Assembly: GCF_007954265.1 (NCBI RefSeq)
Contig: NZ_VOLS01000003.1
Span: forward strand, 1-64,000
DNA length: 64,000 nt
Reading direction: 5' to 3'
Source of the DNA: Colwellia sp. C1TZA3
GTDB taxonomy: Bacteria > Pseudomonadota > Gammaproteobacteria > Enterobacterales > Alteromonadaceae
A program made the position numbers and the translations under genes. Position 1 is the first letter of the stretch, and each line of letters begins with the position of its first letter. This document shows, piece after piece, positions 10,082 to 18,871 of this stretch. The notes beneath the pieces were generated by a model. That model saw nothing but the letters and a program-made list of their open reading frames with translations. It had not been told where the DNA came from and ran no database searches.

Positions 10082-10635
10082 TGAGTACCGTCATCGCAAT
10101 ATTAGTACTAGGTGTTATTGCCGCCTTATTTGGTGCCTTGTTAGGTTTCGCTTCAGTGCAGTTTAAAGTGCAAGGTGATCCACTGGCTGAGCAATTAGAT
10201 GCACTACTGCCACAAACACAATGTGGTCAATGTGGATATCCGGGGTGTAAACCCTATGCACAAGCCGTAGCCAACGGTGAAGCAATCAACAAATGTGCCC
10301 CCGGCGGTGAAGACACTATCAAAAAAATTGCTGATTTAATGGGTGTGGAAGTTCAACCCTTAGATGAGAATCACGAAGCAGATAACTCACCTAAAGTCGC
10401 TTTTATTATTGAAGAAGACTGTATCGGCTGCACCAAGTGTATTCAGGCTTGTCCAGTTGATGCCATTATAGGTACAACCAAGCAAATGCACACAATCATT
10501 ACTGACGAATGTACCGGTTGCGATTTATGTGTTGCACCGTGCCCAGTAGATTGTATAGAGATGATCCCAGTTGCCACAACAACGCAGAACTGGCAATGGG
10601 ATTTAAATAGTATTCCTGTAGTACAAATAAATTAA
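10081..10635 (+). CDS. rnfB: Electron transport complex iron-sulfur subunit RnfB/RsxB
   Basis: RnfB is a membrane-anchored ferredoxin-like subunit that passes electrons into the complex. The 184-residue product has an N-terminal membrane anchor (residues 1-25), a four-cysteine motif CGQCGYPGC...C around residue 50-72, and two 4Fe-4S ferredoxin motifs, [12 protein letters not shown] and [12 protein letters not shown], in the second half. It overlaps rnfA by one base and is followed after 12 bases by rnfC. Confidence 0.97.
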   Translation: MSTVIAILVLGVIAALFGALLGFASVQFKVQGDPLAEQLDALLPQTQCGQCGYPGCKPYAQAVANGEAINKCAPGGEDTIKKIADLMGVEVQPLDENHEADNSPKVAFIIEEDCIGCTKCIQACPVDAIIGTTKQMHTIITDECTGCDLCVAPCPVDCIEMIPVATTTQNWQWDLNSIPVVQIN

Positions 10636-10647
10636 GACGAGGTTTGG

Positions 10648-13011
10648 GTGGAATCGGTAATTGAACGTATAGAACGAGGCAGTTTTTGGCAGTTTCATGG
10701 CGGCATACACCCGCCTGAGCAAAAGTTTCTCACTTGCACCAAACCCATTGCTAGTGCGCAAATTCCTGAACAGTTGATTATCCCTATTCGTCAACATATT
10801 GGCCAAGCAGGTAACTTAGTTGTTAAAGTGGGTGACAAGGTACTTAAAGGACAAATATTAAGTGCTTGTGACAGCCCAATGTCAGTGCCAATTCATGCCC
10901 CCACTAGTGGCACAATCACAGCCATTCAGTCAATGGCGATCCCTCACCCTTCTGGATTAAGTGAAGCTTGTATTATATTAACACCTGACGGTGAAGACAC
11001 CTGGAAACAGCGTCATATTTGTCCTGACTTTCACTTATTAAGCAAAATACAAATAATAGAAAAAATAGCTAATGCCGGTATATCGGGTATGGGCGGCGCA
11101 GGCTTTCCAACGCAAGTCAAAGTCAGCACCTTAGCTAAGATAGACTACTTAATTATCAACGCGGCTGAGTGTGAACCTTATATTACGGCTGATGATTTAT
11201 TACTCCAAGAACATAGCCCAACCATTCTAGACGGCATTAAAATTATTGACCATTTGTTATCGCCGAAAAATATCCTTATCGGTATCGAAGAAAATAAAAC
11301 CGAAGCCACTGATGCCTTAAAAAAAGCCACGGCAGATATAGATCATATTAAGATTTGTGTTATTCCAACAAAATACCCAAGTGGCGGCGAAAAACAACTG
11401 ATAAAAATATTAACCGGTCAGGAAGTCCCGAGTGGTGTTTTACCAAGCTCTTTGGGTATGGTGATGCAAAACGTTGCCACTTGTTTTGCTATTGCTGACG
11501 CTGTTATCAACGACACGCCACTGATCAAGCGTGTTGTCACCATCAGCGGGCAAGCACTAGAAAAACCACAAAATGTCTGGGCACTTATTGGTACTCCAGT
11601 TGGTTTTTTAACCCGTCAATGTGGCTATAACAATAGTAAAAACAGGCATTTAATCATGGGTGGTCCTATGATGGGTTTTAGTTTACCCCATGATCAAATT
11701 CCAGTAATAAAAACCACCAACTGTATTTTAGCGCCTAGTGAAATTGAAATAGCTTCACCCTTTTCATCTACTAGTAGTAAAGAAGTTGAGTGTATTCGCT
11801 GTGGTCAATGTGCCGATGTCTGCCCTGCACAATTGCTACCACAAGAGTTACAATGGAGTGCAAAAGCAAAAGATCAAGCACAACTGGCCAAGCTTAATCT
11901 ATTTGATTGTATTGAATGTGGTGCATGTGCCTACGTTTGCCCAAGTCAAATTCCTTTAGTGCATTATTATCGTGTTGCCAAAGCTGAAATACGTCAACAA
12001 AAATTACTTGATATCAAGGCAGAAAAAGCCAAAGTTAGATTTGAAGCACGTAAGCAAAGACTTGAACGCGAGAAAGTAGCACGAGCAGAAAAACATAAAA
12101 AAGCCGCTGAGGCTCGCAAAGCTAGAATGAATACAGATACAAGCGCGGCAAAATCAGAAAAATCTGCAGTCGCAGACGCACTTGCTCGCGTAAAAGCAAA
12201 AAAAGCTCAAGCCAGCATAAAGCAGAACACTGCTGAGAATGATTCTGAGGATGCTACTACTACTACTACTACTACTAGTGCGGCTGAGAGTTCTAATACT
12301 AGTACTGTCGACATTACTGTCGAATCGGTTGCAGCAGTTGATGATGGCAAAAGCCAAGTCGCTAATGCTATCGCAAGGGCAAAGGCGAAAAAGTTAGCAC
12401 AAAAAAACCAAGCACAAATAGATTCGTTAGATACACTACAAAACAATGAGTCACCAAGCTCGCTGACATCATCGCAAGCAGCGCCTGTTGTTATTGACAG
12501 AAAAGCTAAGGTTGCCGTAGCCGTTGCTAAAGCAAAAGAAAAAAAACGTCAAGCATCAGCAGCAAACAGTCCTAGTAGTCAAGTTGACATTATTGACACA
12601 GCAACAAAGGCATTAAAACCTAATGCGGTTAACCTAGATTCAGTTTCAGATGACAAAGCCACTCAAGCTATAGATAAAAAGGCTAAAGTAGCCGCTGCAA
12701 TGGTAAAAGCGAAGGCACAAGCCAAGATGAAGGCAAGCTTAGGTACTGAAACCTCGTTTAATAACCTTGAAAAATCAACAACTAACCTTGAAAGTAATAT
12801 TGATCTTGGGGCAACCTCAGAGTGTGATGTACCGGCACAAGTTAAAAATGTTGAAGCTGCTAAAACCAAAAAAACACAAGGTGAACCACAAACGGTTAGC
12901 AATATTGACACCAAGAATCTAGATCGAAAAACTAAAATTGCAGCGGCGATAGCCAAAGCAAAAGCAAAAAAACTAGCCGCTTCATCCGACAAATCACCAA
13001 CTTCAGAGTAA
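10648..13011 (+). CDS. rnfC: Electron transport complex subunit RnfC/RsxC with long repeat tail
   Basis: RnfC is the peripheral NADH/FMN-binding, iron-sulfur subunit. Translation starts at GTG, supported by a GAGG Shine-Dalgarno 5-6 bases upstream. The 787-residue protein has the N-terminal domain with FHGGIHPP, a nucleotide-binding region with GISGMGGAGFPTQVK near residue 148, an SLBB-type region, and two 4Fe-4S motifs CIRCGQCADVCP and CIECGACAYVCP around residues 385-435. From about residue 460 a 330-residue tail rich in Ala, Lys and Thr carries five degenerate copies of a helix such as VANAIARAKAKKLA. E. coli RsxC has a similar but shorter tail. Confidence 0.95.
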   Translation: MESVIERIERGSFWQFHGGIHPPEQKFLTCTKPIASAQIPEQLIIPIRQHIGQAGNLVVKVGDKVLKGQILSACDSPMSVPIHAPTSGTITAIQSMAIPHPSGLSEACIILTPDGEDTWKQRHICPDFHLLSKIQIIEKIANAGISGMGGAGFPTQVKVSTLAKIDYLIINAAECEPYITADDLLLQEHSPTILDGIKIIDHLLSPKNILIGIEENKTEATDALKKATADIDHIKICVIPTKYPSGGEKQLIKILTGQEVPSGVLPSSLGMVMQNVATCFAIADAVINDTPLIKRVVTISGQALEKPQNVWALIGTPVGFLTRQCGYNNSKNRHLIMGGPMMGFSLPHDQIPVIKTTNCILAPSEIEIASPFSSTSSKEVECIRCGQCADVCPAQLLPQELQWSAKAKDQAQLAKLNLFDCIECGACAYVCPSQIPLVHYYRVAKAEIRQQKLLDIKAEKAKVRFEARKQRLEREKVARAEKHKKAAEARKARMNTDTSAAKSEKSAVADALARVKAKKAQASIKQNTAENDSEDATTTTTTTSAAESSNTSTVDITVESVAAVDDGKSQVANAIARAKAKKLAQKNQAQIDSLDTLQNNESPSSLTSSQAAPVVIDRKAKVAVAVAKAKEKKRQASAANSPSSQVDIIDTATKALKPNAVNLDSVSDDKATQAIDKKAKVAAAMVKAKAQAKMKASLGTETSFNNLEKSTTNLESNIDLGATSECDVPAQVKNVEAAKTKKTQGEPQTVSNIDTKNLDRKTKIAAAIAKAKAKKLAASSDKSPTSE
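12160..12985 (+). repeat. Five Ala/Lys helix repeats in the RnfC tail
   Basis: Copies of an 18-20 residue motif lie near 12160-12215, 12349-12402, 12499-12555, 12677-12736 and 12925-12981. They read roughly (K/R)-x-x-V-A-x-A-(I/V/M)-A-(K/R)-A-K-A-K-K. Linkers of 30-65 residues differ in sequence and length. The first linker holds a triplet run, (CTA)8 at 12254-12277, coding for a run of seven threonines. Confidence 0.8.
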
Positions 13012-13020
13012 TTAAGTACC

Positions 13021-14085
13021 ATGGCCTTTTGGATAGCAAGTTCACCCCACAATCATCAAAAAAATGAAACATCAAGCCTAATGAGGCTGGTGGTTTATGC
13101 CACGATTCCTGGCATATTTGCGCAATGGTACTTCTTTGGCTGGGGTAACTTAATTCATATTTCTTTAGCAGTAGCCGCCGCAATTATCGCTGAATTTACG
13201 GTGTTAGCGTTACGAAATAAAAAAATAACCCCACAGTTATTTGATGGTAGCGCGATATTAACCGCCGTTTTACTCGGTATAAGTTTACCTGCCTTAGCCC
13301 CTTGGTGGATATCAGTTATTGGCAGCCTTTTTGCGATCGCACTAGTTAAACAACTCTATGGTGGTTTAGGCCATAACCCTTTTAATCCAGCAATGGCGGC
13401 CTATGTAATGCTGCTAATTTCATTTCCACTGCAAATGACCCAGTGGCAACCACCACTGTCATTATTAGCCATGGATATACAATTAAGTGACACGCTGGCC
13501 GTTATTTTTTCTGGCTATACGCCGCAAGGCTACTCAGTTGAACAAATTCGTACCCACATCGATGGCTTTACCATGGCAACCCCGCTAGATACGGTTAAAA
13601 CTAATATGACTTTGGGATTAACTGTCGTTGAAAGTATGCAAGCCCCCACCATAGGTAAACATTTTGGTGTTGGCTGGGAATGGATCAATGCGGGTTTTCT
13701 ACTGGGTGGCTTATTTTTACTGGGGAAAGAAGCGATTCCTTGGAGTACACCCGTAAGTTTCTTATTAAGCTTATTTATTTGTAGTTTTATTGCCTTTATG
13801 ATCAGTCCTGATAGCAACGCCTCAACTATGTTTCATTGGTTTACAGGAGCGACCATGTTGGGTGCATTTTTCATCATAACTGATCCGGTTTCTGGTGCTA
13901 CGAGTGTTAAAGGTCGACTGGTCTTTGGCGCACTCGCTGGTTTATTAGTTTTTCTGATCAGAAAGTTTGGTGGCTATCCTGATGCCGTCGCTTTTGCCGT
14001 TTTACTGTGTAATATGGCCGCGCCTTTAATTGACCAATATACCCGTCCTCGCACGTACGGCCACGACTTAGAAGTGAAAAAATAA
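13021..14085 (+). CDS. rnfD: Electron transport complex subunit RnfD/RsxD
   Basis: Membrane subunit of the NqrB/RnfD family. The 354-residue protein has about ten hydrophobic segments and the motif DGFTMATPLDTVK, in which the threonine falls at residue 187, the position known to carry covalent FMN in homologues. A second family motif, TDPVSGATSVKGR, lies near residue 285. It starts 9 bases after rnfC and its stop overlaps the rnfG start. Confidence 0.96.
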   Translation: MAFWIASSPHNHQKNETSSLMRLVVYATIPGIFAQWYFFGWGNLIHISLAVAAAIIAEFTVLALRNKKITPQLFDGSAILTAVLLGISLPALAPWWISVIGSLFAIALVKQLYGGLGHNPFNPAMAAYVMLLISFPLQMTQWQPPLSLLAMDIQLSDTLAVIFSGYTPQGYSVEQIRTHIDGFTMATPLDTVKTNMTLGLTVVESMQAPTIGKHFGVGWEWINAGFLLGGLFLLGKEAIPWSTPVSFLLSLFICSFIAFMISPDSNASTMFHWFTGATMLGAFFIITDPVSGATSVKGRLVFGALAGLLVFLIRKFGGYPDAVAFAVLLCNMAAPLIDQYTRPRTYGHDLEVKK

Positions 14086-14726
14086 TGTCAACGTTAACGC
14101 CTGCAATAAGTAAAAACTCAAAAATATTGGCTTTATTCGCGATGGCGTGTACGGCAACAGTTGCTTTCGTGCAGCTACTCACAGAAGATCGTATTGAATT
14201 TCAGTCTCAACAACAGTTAATTCAACAGTTAAACCAAGTTATTCAAACAGATAGTCATGATAATGAAATGTTTCGTGACTGTATTATAGCGCCTACTGGC
14301 AAGGATACAGAGCTGTTAATTGATGTGATTTATCGTGCTCGATTAAATAACACACCAACAGCTGCAGCGATTAAAACGGTGGCACCCGATGGCTATAGTG
14401 GCAATATCGAATTGTTAATTGCCATAAATACTGATGGCAGCGTTAGTGGTGTTAGAACATTACTGCATAAAGAGACACCTGGTTTGGGTGATAAAATAGA
14501 ACTAAGAAAAAGTGACTGGATAACAACATTTTCTGGAAAAAAAGTCCTTGGTAACAATGACAATCGCTGGGCAGTTAAAAAAGACGGAGGCATGTTTGAC
14601 CAGTTTACCGGAGCCACCATCACCCCCAGAGCCGTAGTAAAAACAGTTAGAAAAACAATTGACTACTTTCAAGCTAATCAAAAAGTCATTTTTAATACCG
14701 CCAGTAACTGTGGAGTAGAACAATGA
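14085..14726 (+). CDS. rnfG: Electron transport complex subunit RnfG/RsxG
   Basis: RnfG is a membrane-anchored periplasmic flavoprotein. The 213-residue product has one N-terminal membrane segment (about residues 12-28) and a C-terminal FMN-binding domain with [11 protein letters not shown] and the flavinylation motif [13 protein letters not shown], where the second threonine is the usual FMN attachment site for ApbE. It overlaps rnfD by one base and rnfE by 4 bases. Confidence 0.96.
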   Translation: MSTLTPAISKNSKILALFAMACTATVAFVQLLTEDRIEFQSQQQLIQQLNQVIQTDSHDNEMFRDCIIAPTGKDTELLIDVIYRARLNNTPTAAAIKTVAPDGYSGNIELLIAINTDGSVSGVRTLLHKETPGLGDKIELRKSDWITTFSGKKVLGNNDNRWAVKKDGGMFDQFTGATITPRAVVKTVRKTIDYFQANQKVIFNTASNCGVEQ

Positions 14727-15427
14727 AAATAAACTCAGAATATAAAGAGTTAGCTTGGCAGGGTTTATGGAAAAACAACCCCGGCTTAGTGCAATTGCTG
14801 GGGCTTTGTCCCTTATTAGCGGTAACGTCAACGGTTGTTAACGCTTTAGGCCTAGGCATTGCAACAATGTTTGTACTGATTTGTTCAAACGCCACCGTCT
14901 CAGCCATCAGACAATGGGTACCCAAAGAAATCCGCATTCCAATATTTGTACTTATTATTGCTACCTTTGTTACCTGTGTGCAGTTGCTGATGAACGCTTT
15001 CACTTACGATTTATATCAATCATTGGGCATTTTTCTACCACTCATCGTTACCAACTGCGCCATTATTGGTCGTGCAGAAGCCTACGCCTCTAAAAATCCG
15101 ATTAAACAATCCAGCTTTGATGGCTTAATGATGGGGCTTGGCTTCTTAGCCGTATTAGTTGTCTTAGGGGCAGTACGTGAAGTCTTAGGTCAAGGCACGT
15201 TATTTGATGGCGCAAACCTGCTTTTAGGACAATGGGCAACAGGACTAAGAGTAGAGATTTACTCACTTGATAGCCAATTTTTATTGATGATATTACCGCC
15301 AGGTGCCTTTATTGCCATGGGCTTTTTAATCGCCGGTAAAAATGTTATTGATCATAAAATAGCGCAAGCAAAACCTAAAAAATTAGAACAAGCTATTGAA
15401 CGTGTTCGTGTAAACTTTGAAAATTAA
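14723..15427 (+). CDS. rnfE: Electron transport complex subunit RnfE/RsxE
   Basis: Six-segment membrane subunit, a paralogue of RnfA. At 234 residues it has the family motifs [17 protein letters not shown] and [18 protein letters not shown], matching the cysteine positions of RnfA. The ATGA start overlaps the rnfG stop. It closes the rnfABCDGE set; nth follows after 53 bases. Confidence 0.97.
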   Translation: MKINSEYKELAWQGLWKNNPGLVQLLGLCPLLAVTSTVVNALGLGIATMFVLICSNATVSAIRQWVPKEIRIPIFVLIIATFVTCVQLLMNAFTYDLYQSLGIFLPLIVTNCAIIGRAEAYASKNPIKQSSFDGLMMGLGFLAVLVVLGAVREVLGQGTLFDGANLLLGQWATGLRVEIYSLDSQFLLMILPPGAFIAMGFLIAGKNVIDHKIAQAKPKKLEQAIERVRVNFEN

Positions 15428-15480
15428 ATAAACACACTTAGATAAGTACAGTTAAATGAAAATAATAAAAAATATCTCTG

Positions 15481-16143
15481 ATGAATAAAGAAAAACGATT
15501 AGCTATGTTAGCTCGGTTACGAGACAACGACCCAAGCCCAACCACAGAGCTTAATTTCTCAAGTGCCTTTGAGTTATTAATTGCGGTATTATTATCCGCT
15601 CAAGCCACTGATGTCAGTGTCAACAAAGCCACTGATAAACTTTATTCTGTCGCTAATACACCACAAGCACTGCTTGATCTTGGTCTTGATGGTTTAAAAT
15701 CTTATATTAAAACCATTGGTTTATTTAACACCAAAGCGCTAAATACCCTTAAAACCTGTCAAATGATTATCGATTTGCATGGTGGTGAAGTGCCTAAAAA
15801 TAGGGCAGCCCTCGAAGCCCTACCCGGCGTTGGCAGAAAAACTGCTAATGTTGTCCTCAACACAGGATTTGGTTGGCTAAAAGATAATGAGGGTAAATAC
15901 TTTATTGCTGTTGATACGCATATCCAACGAGTAGCTAACCGCACTGGCTACGCCAAAGGCAAAACAGTAGAAGAAACAGAAAAAAATGTTATTAAACACA
16001 CGCCAAGAAAAACAGAATTTTTCTTTAATTTACATCATTGGCTAATTCTGCACGGTCGTTACACCTGTATAGCTCGCAAGCCAAAATGTGGTTCATGTAT
16101 TATTGAAGACTTATGCGACTTTAAAGACAAAACTGAAGACTAA
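15481..16143 (+). CDS. nth: Endonuclease III
   Basis: Bifunctional DNA glycosylase/AP lyase that removes oxidised pyrimidines. The 220-residue protein has the helix-hairpin-helix LPGVGRKTANVVL with the catalytic lysine at K120, the catalytic aspartate in AVDTHIQRVANR at D145 (shifted by a 7-residue insertion relative to E. coli D138), and the C-terminal 4Fe-4S loop with C196, C203, C206 and C212 in the C-x6-C-x2-C-x5-C pattern. It follows rnfE as in many gammaproteobacteria. No good Shine-Dalgarno is seen, so it may depend on readthrough from the rnf operon. Confidence 0.96.
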   Translation: MNKEKRLAMLARLRDNDPSPTTELNFSSAFELLIAVLLSAQATDVSVNKATDKLYSVANTPQALLDLGLDGLKSYIKTIGLFNTKALNTLKTCQMIIDLHGGEVPKNRAALEALPGVGRKTANVVLNTGFGWLKDNEGKYFIAVDTHIQRVANRTGYAKGKTVEETEKNVIKHTPRKTEFFFNLHHWLILHGRYTCIARKPKCGSCIIEDLCDFKDKTED

Positions 16144-16276
16144 AAATTACTTAAAGTATTTAAGACCAGTACAACTTCAATATTGGCAATTGAGCTTAAA
16201 CTTTTATTGTTAACGCCATCAACACAAGTATATAAAAACCACATTACTGATCATGCGATGTCTTTTCAACATTTTA
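16144..16276. other. Non-coding spacer after nth
   Basis: Nothing recognisable is present: no hairpin terminator with a T-run and no convincing reading frame. It ends at the TTA triplet (16274-16276) that borders the family A element. Confidence 0.4.
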
Positions 16277-16433
16277 TACCAGTTCCATTAAGTTTGTGAT
16301 CTTGTTGTGCGCAGGAAAAATAATTCAAGGTAAGGCGCTTGATTGAGCAATAGCTGGCTATTGGGAGTGAGAGCAACACAGCCTTGAGCTATTTTAACTA
16401 GTACAAGTGAGCAATAACTTAATGTAATTGGTA
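16277..16433. repeat. MITE-like element, family A, copy 2 (157 bp)
   Basis: Nearly identical to copy 1 (4-160), differing by only a base or so near the middle (CGCTTGATTG against CGCTCGATTG). Both flanks are TTA (16274-16276 and 16434-16436). It is non-coding, with the same terminal inverted repeats and central CAATAGC/GCTATTG hairpin. Confidence 0.8.
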
Positions 16434-16473
16434 TTACTAATAACTTAGCGGTTGTTGCTCACAAACTACCTCC

Positions 16474-16585
16474 TTAAACTGGCTGTGTTGGATAAAGTTG
16501 GTCAGTCAGGCCGCTAAGATTTTCAATCACTAATACCTTGTAATGTCTCAACCAGTATCGCTCTTCTGCTTCTGTAAACAAGTAA
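16474..16585 (-). pseudogene. Possible relic C-terminus of a gene broken by the family B element
   Basis: Reading the minus strand from the edge of the family B element gives an open frame of about 36 codons, starting YLFTEAEERYWLRHYKVLVI and ending in a stop at 16474-16476. If the element and one TAA/TTA copy are removed, the frame stays open for about 10 more codons (16746-16775) before a TGA. Just after the stop lies AAGGAGG, a strong Shine-Dalgarno, but the GTG that follows opens only five codons. I do not recognise the protein. A chance open frame is the alternative. Confidence 0.3.
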
Positions 16586-16745
16586 TACCAAGTTGATTAA
16601 TTACCTGCTCATTTTTAATGGTTAAAATGAATAACTACAGCGTTATAAAATTTATAAGTAGAATAACTACTGACTAAATTTTATGCCTTGTATTTATCCA
16701 TTTTTCCTCATGAAAAATTAGATCACTTAATTAATCAAATTGGTA
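16586..16745. repeat. MITE-like element, family B, copy 1 (160 bp)
   Basis: A non-coding 160-bp element that recurs at 32587-32746 with only a few changes. The ends are inverted repeats: TACCAAGTTGATTAATTA at the left and the complement of TACCAATTTGATTAATTA at the right. Flanks are TAA on both sides (16583-16585, 16746-16748), whereas copy 2 has TTA on both sides. That the flanks vary together supports a 3-base target duplication. There is no coding capacity, so any movement would depend on a transposase elsewhere. Confidence 0.8.
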
Positions 16746-16748
16746 TAA

Positions 16749-16977
16749 CTTATCGCTAGTTGCAATGATGGGCTTGATCAATGGCGTAGGTATTTTTCAG
16801 TTAACTAATAAATTTCAAAGTCACTTTGATTAGTATCAATTAATTTATATTCTGACCATTAGAAACGAGGCAAGCATTATATCAGTACCTATCACTTTAT
16901 ATTTTTGATATTAAAAGACATGATCAAAGCAATAAAAAACTAGGCTAAACATTTAACAAAGAGACCTATTTAATCAC
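16749..16977. other. Non-coding spacer before the LysR gene end
   Basis: AT-rich sequence with no hairpin terminator or frame that I can support. It may hold further remains of the gene whose C-terminus is seen at 16474-16585. Confidence 0.35.
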
Positions 16978-17913
16978 TCAAGAGTCTGATTTAATTACCC
17001 GTAACTTTTGTTTCATAAAATCGATAAACATGCGGTTTTTATTTGGCATATATTTACTTTGCACATACTGCAGACAAATATCACCGTGATAGCTACATTG
17101 TAACTGCCAGTCTTTCAATAGCGGAATCAGCCTTCCGGCTTCAAGCCCCTGCTGCGCGGTATAATCAGGTAAAGAGCCAATACCAAAGCCCTGCTCAATC
17201 GCGTCTCGACGCATTTCGCTGTGGTTAAGTAAATATGATCCCGTTACTTCTACCGTGGTTTTATGATTTTCATTACTGAATCGCCATCGGTTGTCGGTCA
17301 TATTTTCGCCTAAGCAAATGCAAGGTAAAGCTTTTAAATCATCGGGATGTGTTGGCAAAGCATGTTTTGCTAAGAAATCAGGACTGGCACATAACACCTG
17401 CTCAACGCGACCAATGTTAACATTTACCAAAGCTTCAATAGGATAGTCATTAATATGAATCAAGAAATCAACACCGTCATGAATCGGATCTAATATACGA
17501 TCGGTTACTTTTAAATGTAATTGAATATCTGGGTAGCATTTTAAAAACTCCACAAAAAGTGGCCGTAATACCTGATTAGCGAGTGATTTTGGCGCAGCCA
17601 CCCTCAATAATCCACTCACCGTTGATGTTACAGAACGACTGGCGTTAACCGCTTTTTCTGCAGACTCAACCATCTGTTTACAATAATCAAAGGTTATTTT
17701 TCCTGACTCAGTTAACGCTAGTTGTCGTGTCGTACGCTGTAATAGCTTGATGCCTAATGCATCTTCTAGTCTGCTTATTTGACGACTCACTGCTGAGGGT
17801 GTTACGCCAAGTTTTTTTGCCGCTTTACTAAAATTCCCCTGCTCTACCACAGTGACCAAAATAGCCATATCAGATAATAAGGGCATCAGTTTATTTGTGT
17901 CCATTAAGCACAA
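16978..17913 (-). CDS. LysR-family transcriptional regulator
   Basis: The 311-residue protein has an N-terminal winged helix-turn-helix (residues 15-75: FSKAAKKLGVTPSAVSRQIS and the following ALGIKLLQRTTRQLALTE), then a periplasmic-binding-protein-like effector domain. It is transcribed divergently from an RhtB/LysE-type exporter with 106 bases between the start codons. That layout, known for LysR regulators that control a neighbouring exporter, suggests it regulates 18020-18661. A second ATG at codon 4 could also be the start. The effector is unknown; an amino acid is plausible. Confidence 0.9.
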   Translation of the reverse strand: MCLMDTNKLMPLLSDMAILVTVVEQGNFSKAAKKLGVTPSAVSRQISRLEDALGIKLLQRTTRQLALTESGKITFDYCKQMVESAEKAVNASRSVTSTVSGLLRVAAPKSLANQVLRPLFVEFLKCYPDIQLHLKVTDRILDPIHDGVDFLIHINDYPIEALVNVNIGRVEQVLCASPDFLAKHALPTHPDDLKALPCICLGENMTDNRWRFSNENHKTTVEVTGSYLLNHSEMRRDAIEQGFGIGSLPDYTAQQGLEAGRLIPLLKDWQLQCSYHGDICLQYVQSKYMPNKNRMFIDFMKQKLRVIKSDS

Positions 17914-18019
17914 GTCCTTTTACAAATACGTGTATTGTTTTAAATATCTCATAGATTAACATACATCCGCAGTAACAAGTGAGCTGCTGTAAGCATATTT
18001 TAAATGATAAGAGGTAAAT

Positions 18020-18661
18020 ATGGAGTTGTTAATAAATACATATATGGCAGAAATTATTGCGGTCAGTACCATCGCTATTCTTATGGCTATGTTACCTGGG
18101 GCTGATTTTGTCTTAGTGACCCGTACTAGTATCAACAATGGTCGTTTGGCCGGCTTGTATATGAGCCTAGGCATGTGTTTGTCTGTTTGTATTCATGCAA
18201 GTTATTCAATTGCAGGATTAGCGGTGGTGATTGCAAATTCAGTCTGGTTATTTTCTGCAATCAAATATCTAGGTGCGGCTTATCTTATTTACATTGCTTG
18301 GCAGTTGTTAACAACTGCCAAGCCTTTAAATAATCAACAAAAACATCAAACAGCAGATATTTCGCCCTTTATCGCGCTGCGTCGAGGCTTTACTTGCAAC
18401 ATATTAAACCCTAAAACATCTATCTTCTTCTTAAGTATTTTTACCCAAGTAGTATCGGTAGATACCCCATTAATAATGCAAATAAGTTATGGCTTGATCA
18501 TTATATTGGCACATTTTATCTGGTACAGCGGTGTTGCTTTACTGTTATCACACCCGAGTATATTGCCTCGCTTTAATCGACAAAAACAAAAAATTGATAA
18601 AGTGGCAGGATTTGTCTTGATGCTCCTTGCTGTAAAGCTCACCCTTATGAGTGCTATTTAA
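18020..18661 (+). CDS. LysE/RhtB-family amino acid exporter
   Basis: A 213-residue inner-membrane protein with about six hydrophobic segments and the family motif AMLPGADFVLVTRTSINNGR (PGPD-type) near residue 25, followed by GLYMSLGMCL and the NPKT segment in the middle (FTCNILNPKTSIFFLS). Family members export amino acids such as threonine, homoserine or lysine. It is preceded by a GAGGT Shine-Dalgarno and divergent from a LysR regulator. The substrate cannot be read from the sequence. Confidence 0.9.
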   Translation: MELLINTYMAEIIAVSTIAILMAMLPGADFVLVTRTSINNGRLAGLYMSLGMCLSVCIHASYSIAGLAVVIANSVWLFSAIKYLGAAYLIYIAWQLLTTAKPLNNQQKHQTADISPFIALRRGFTCNILNPKTSIFFLSIFTQVVSVDTPLIMQISYGLIIILAHFIWYSGVALLLSHPSILPRFNRQKQKIDKVAGFVLMLLAVKLTLMSAI

Positions 18662-18667
18662 ATAAAG

Positions 18668-18705
18668 CCTACAATTAGTAATTATAAAACAAAGCTAATT
18701 GTAGG
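18668..18705 (+). terminator. Hairpin after the RhtB-type gene
   Basis: CCTACAATTAG pairs perfectly with CTAATTGTAGG over a 16-base loop, 7 bases after the stop codon. No clean T-run follows, so it may be a weak terminator or a transcript-stabilising hairpin. Confidence 0.5.
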
Positions 18706-18871
18706 TATTCAAACATAATTTTCATTCAGATATGGCTAGAAAAAAATTCAGGTTTAATTTTGATTTTCGCCCATTACTTATTATTCTACAAATACTTAGT
18801 AGTTTAGCGTCAGGTATTAAAAATTAACCTTCAGCACTCAACACTTAATATTTACTTTCCAAGTGATGAAT

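Noticed and set aside
12154-13052. Several minus-strand open frames opposite the RnfC tail
   Set aside because: Shadows of the Ala/Lys repeat coding sequence; they disappear outside the repeat region and have no family resemblance.
16444-16518. CTTAGCGG/CCGCTAAG inverted repeat as transposon ends
   Set aside because: Only 8 bases, no flanking duplication, and the interior is partly explained by the gene relic.
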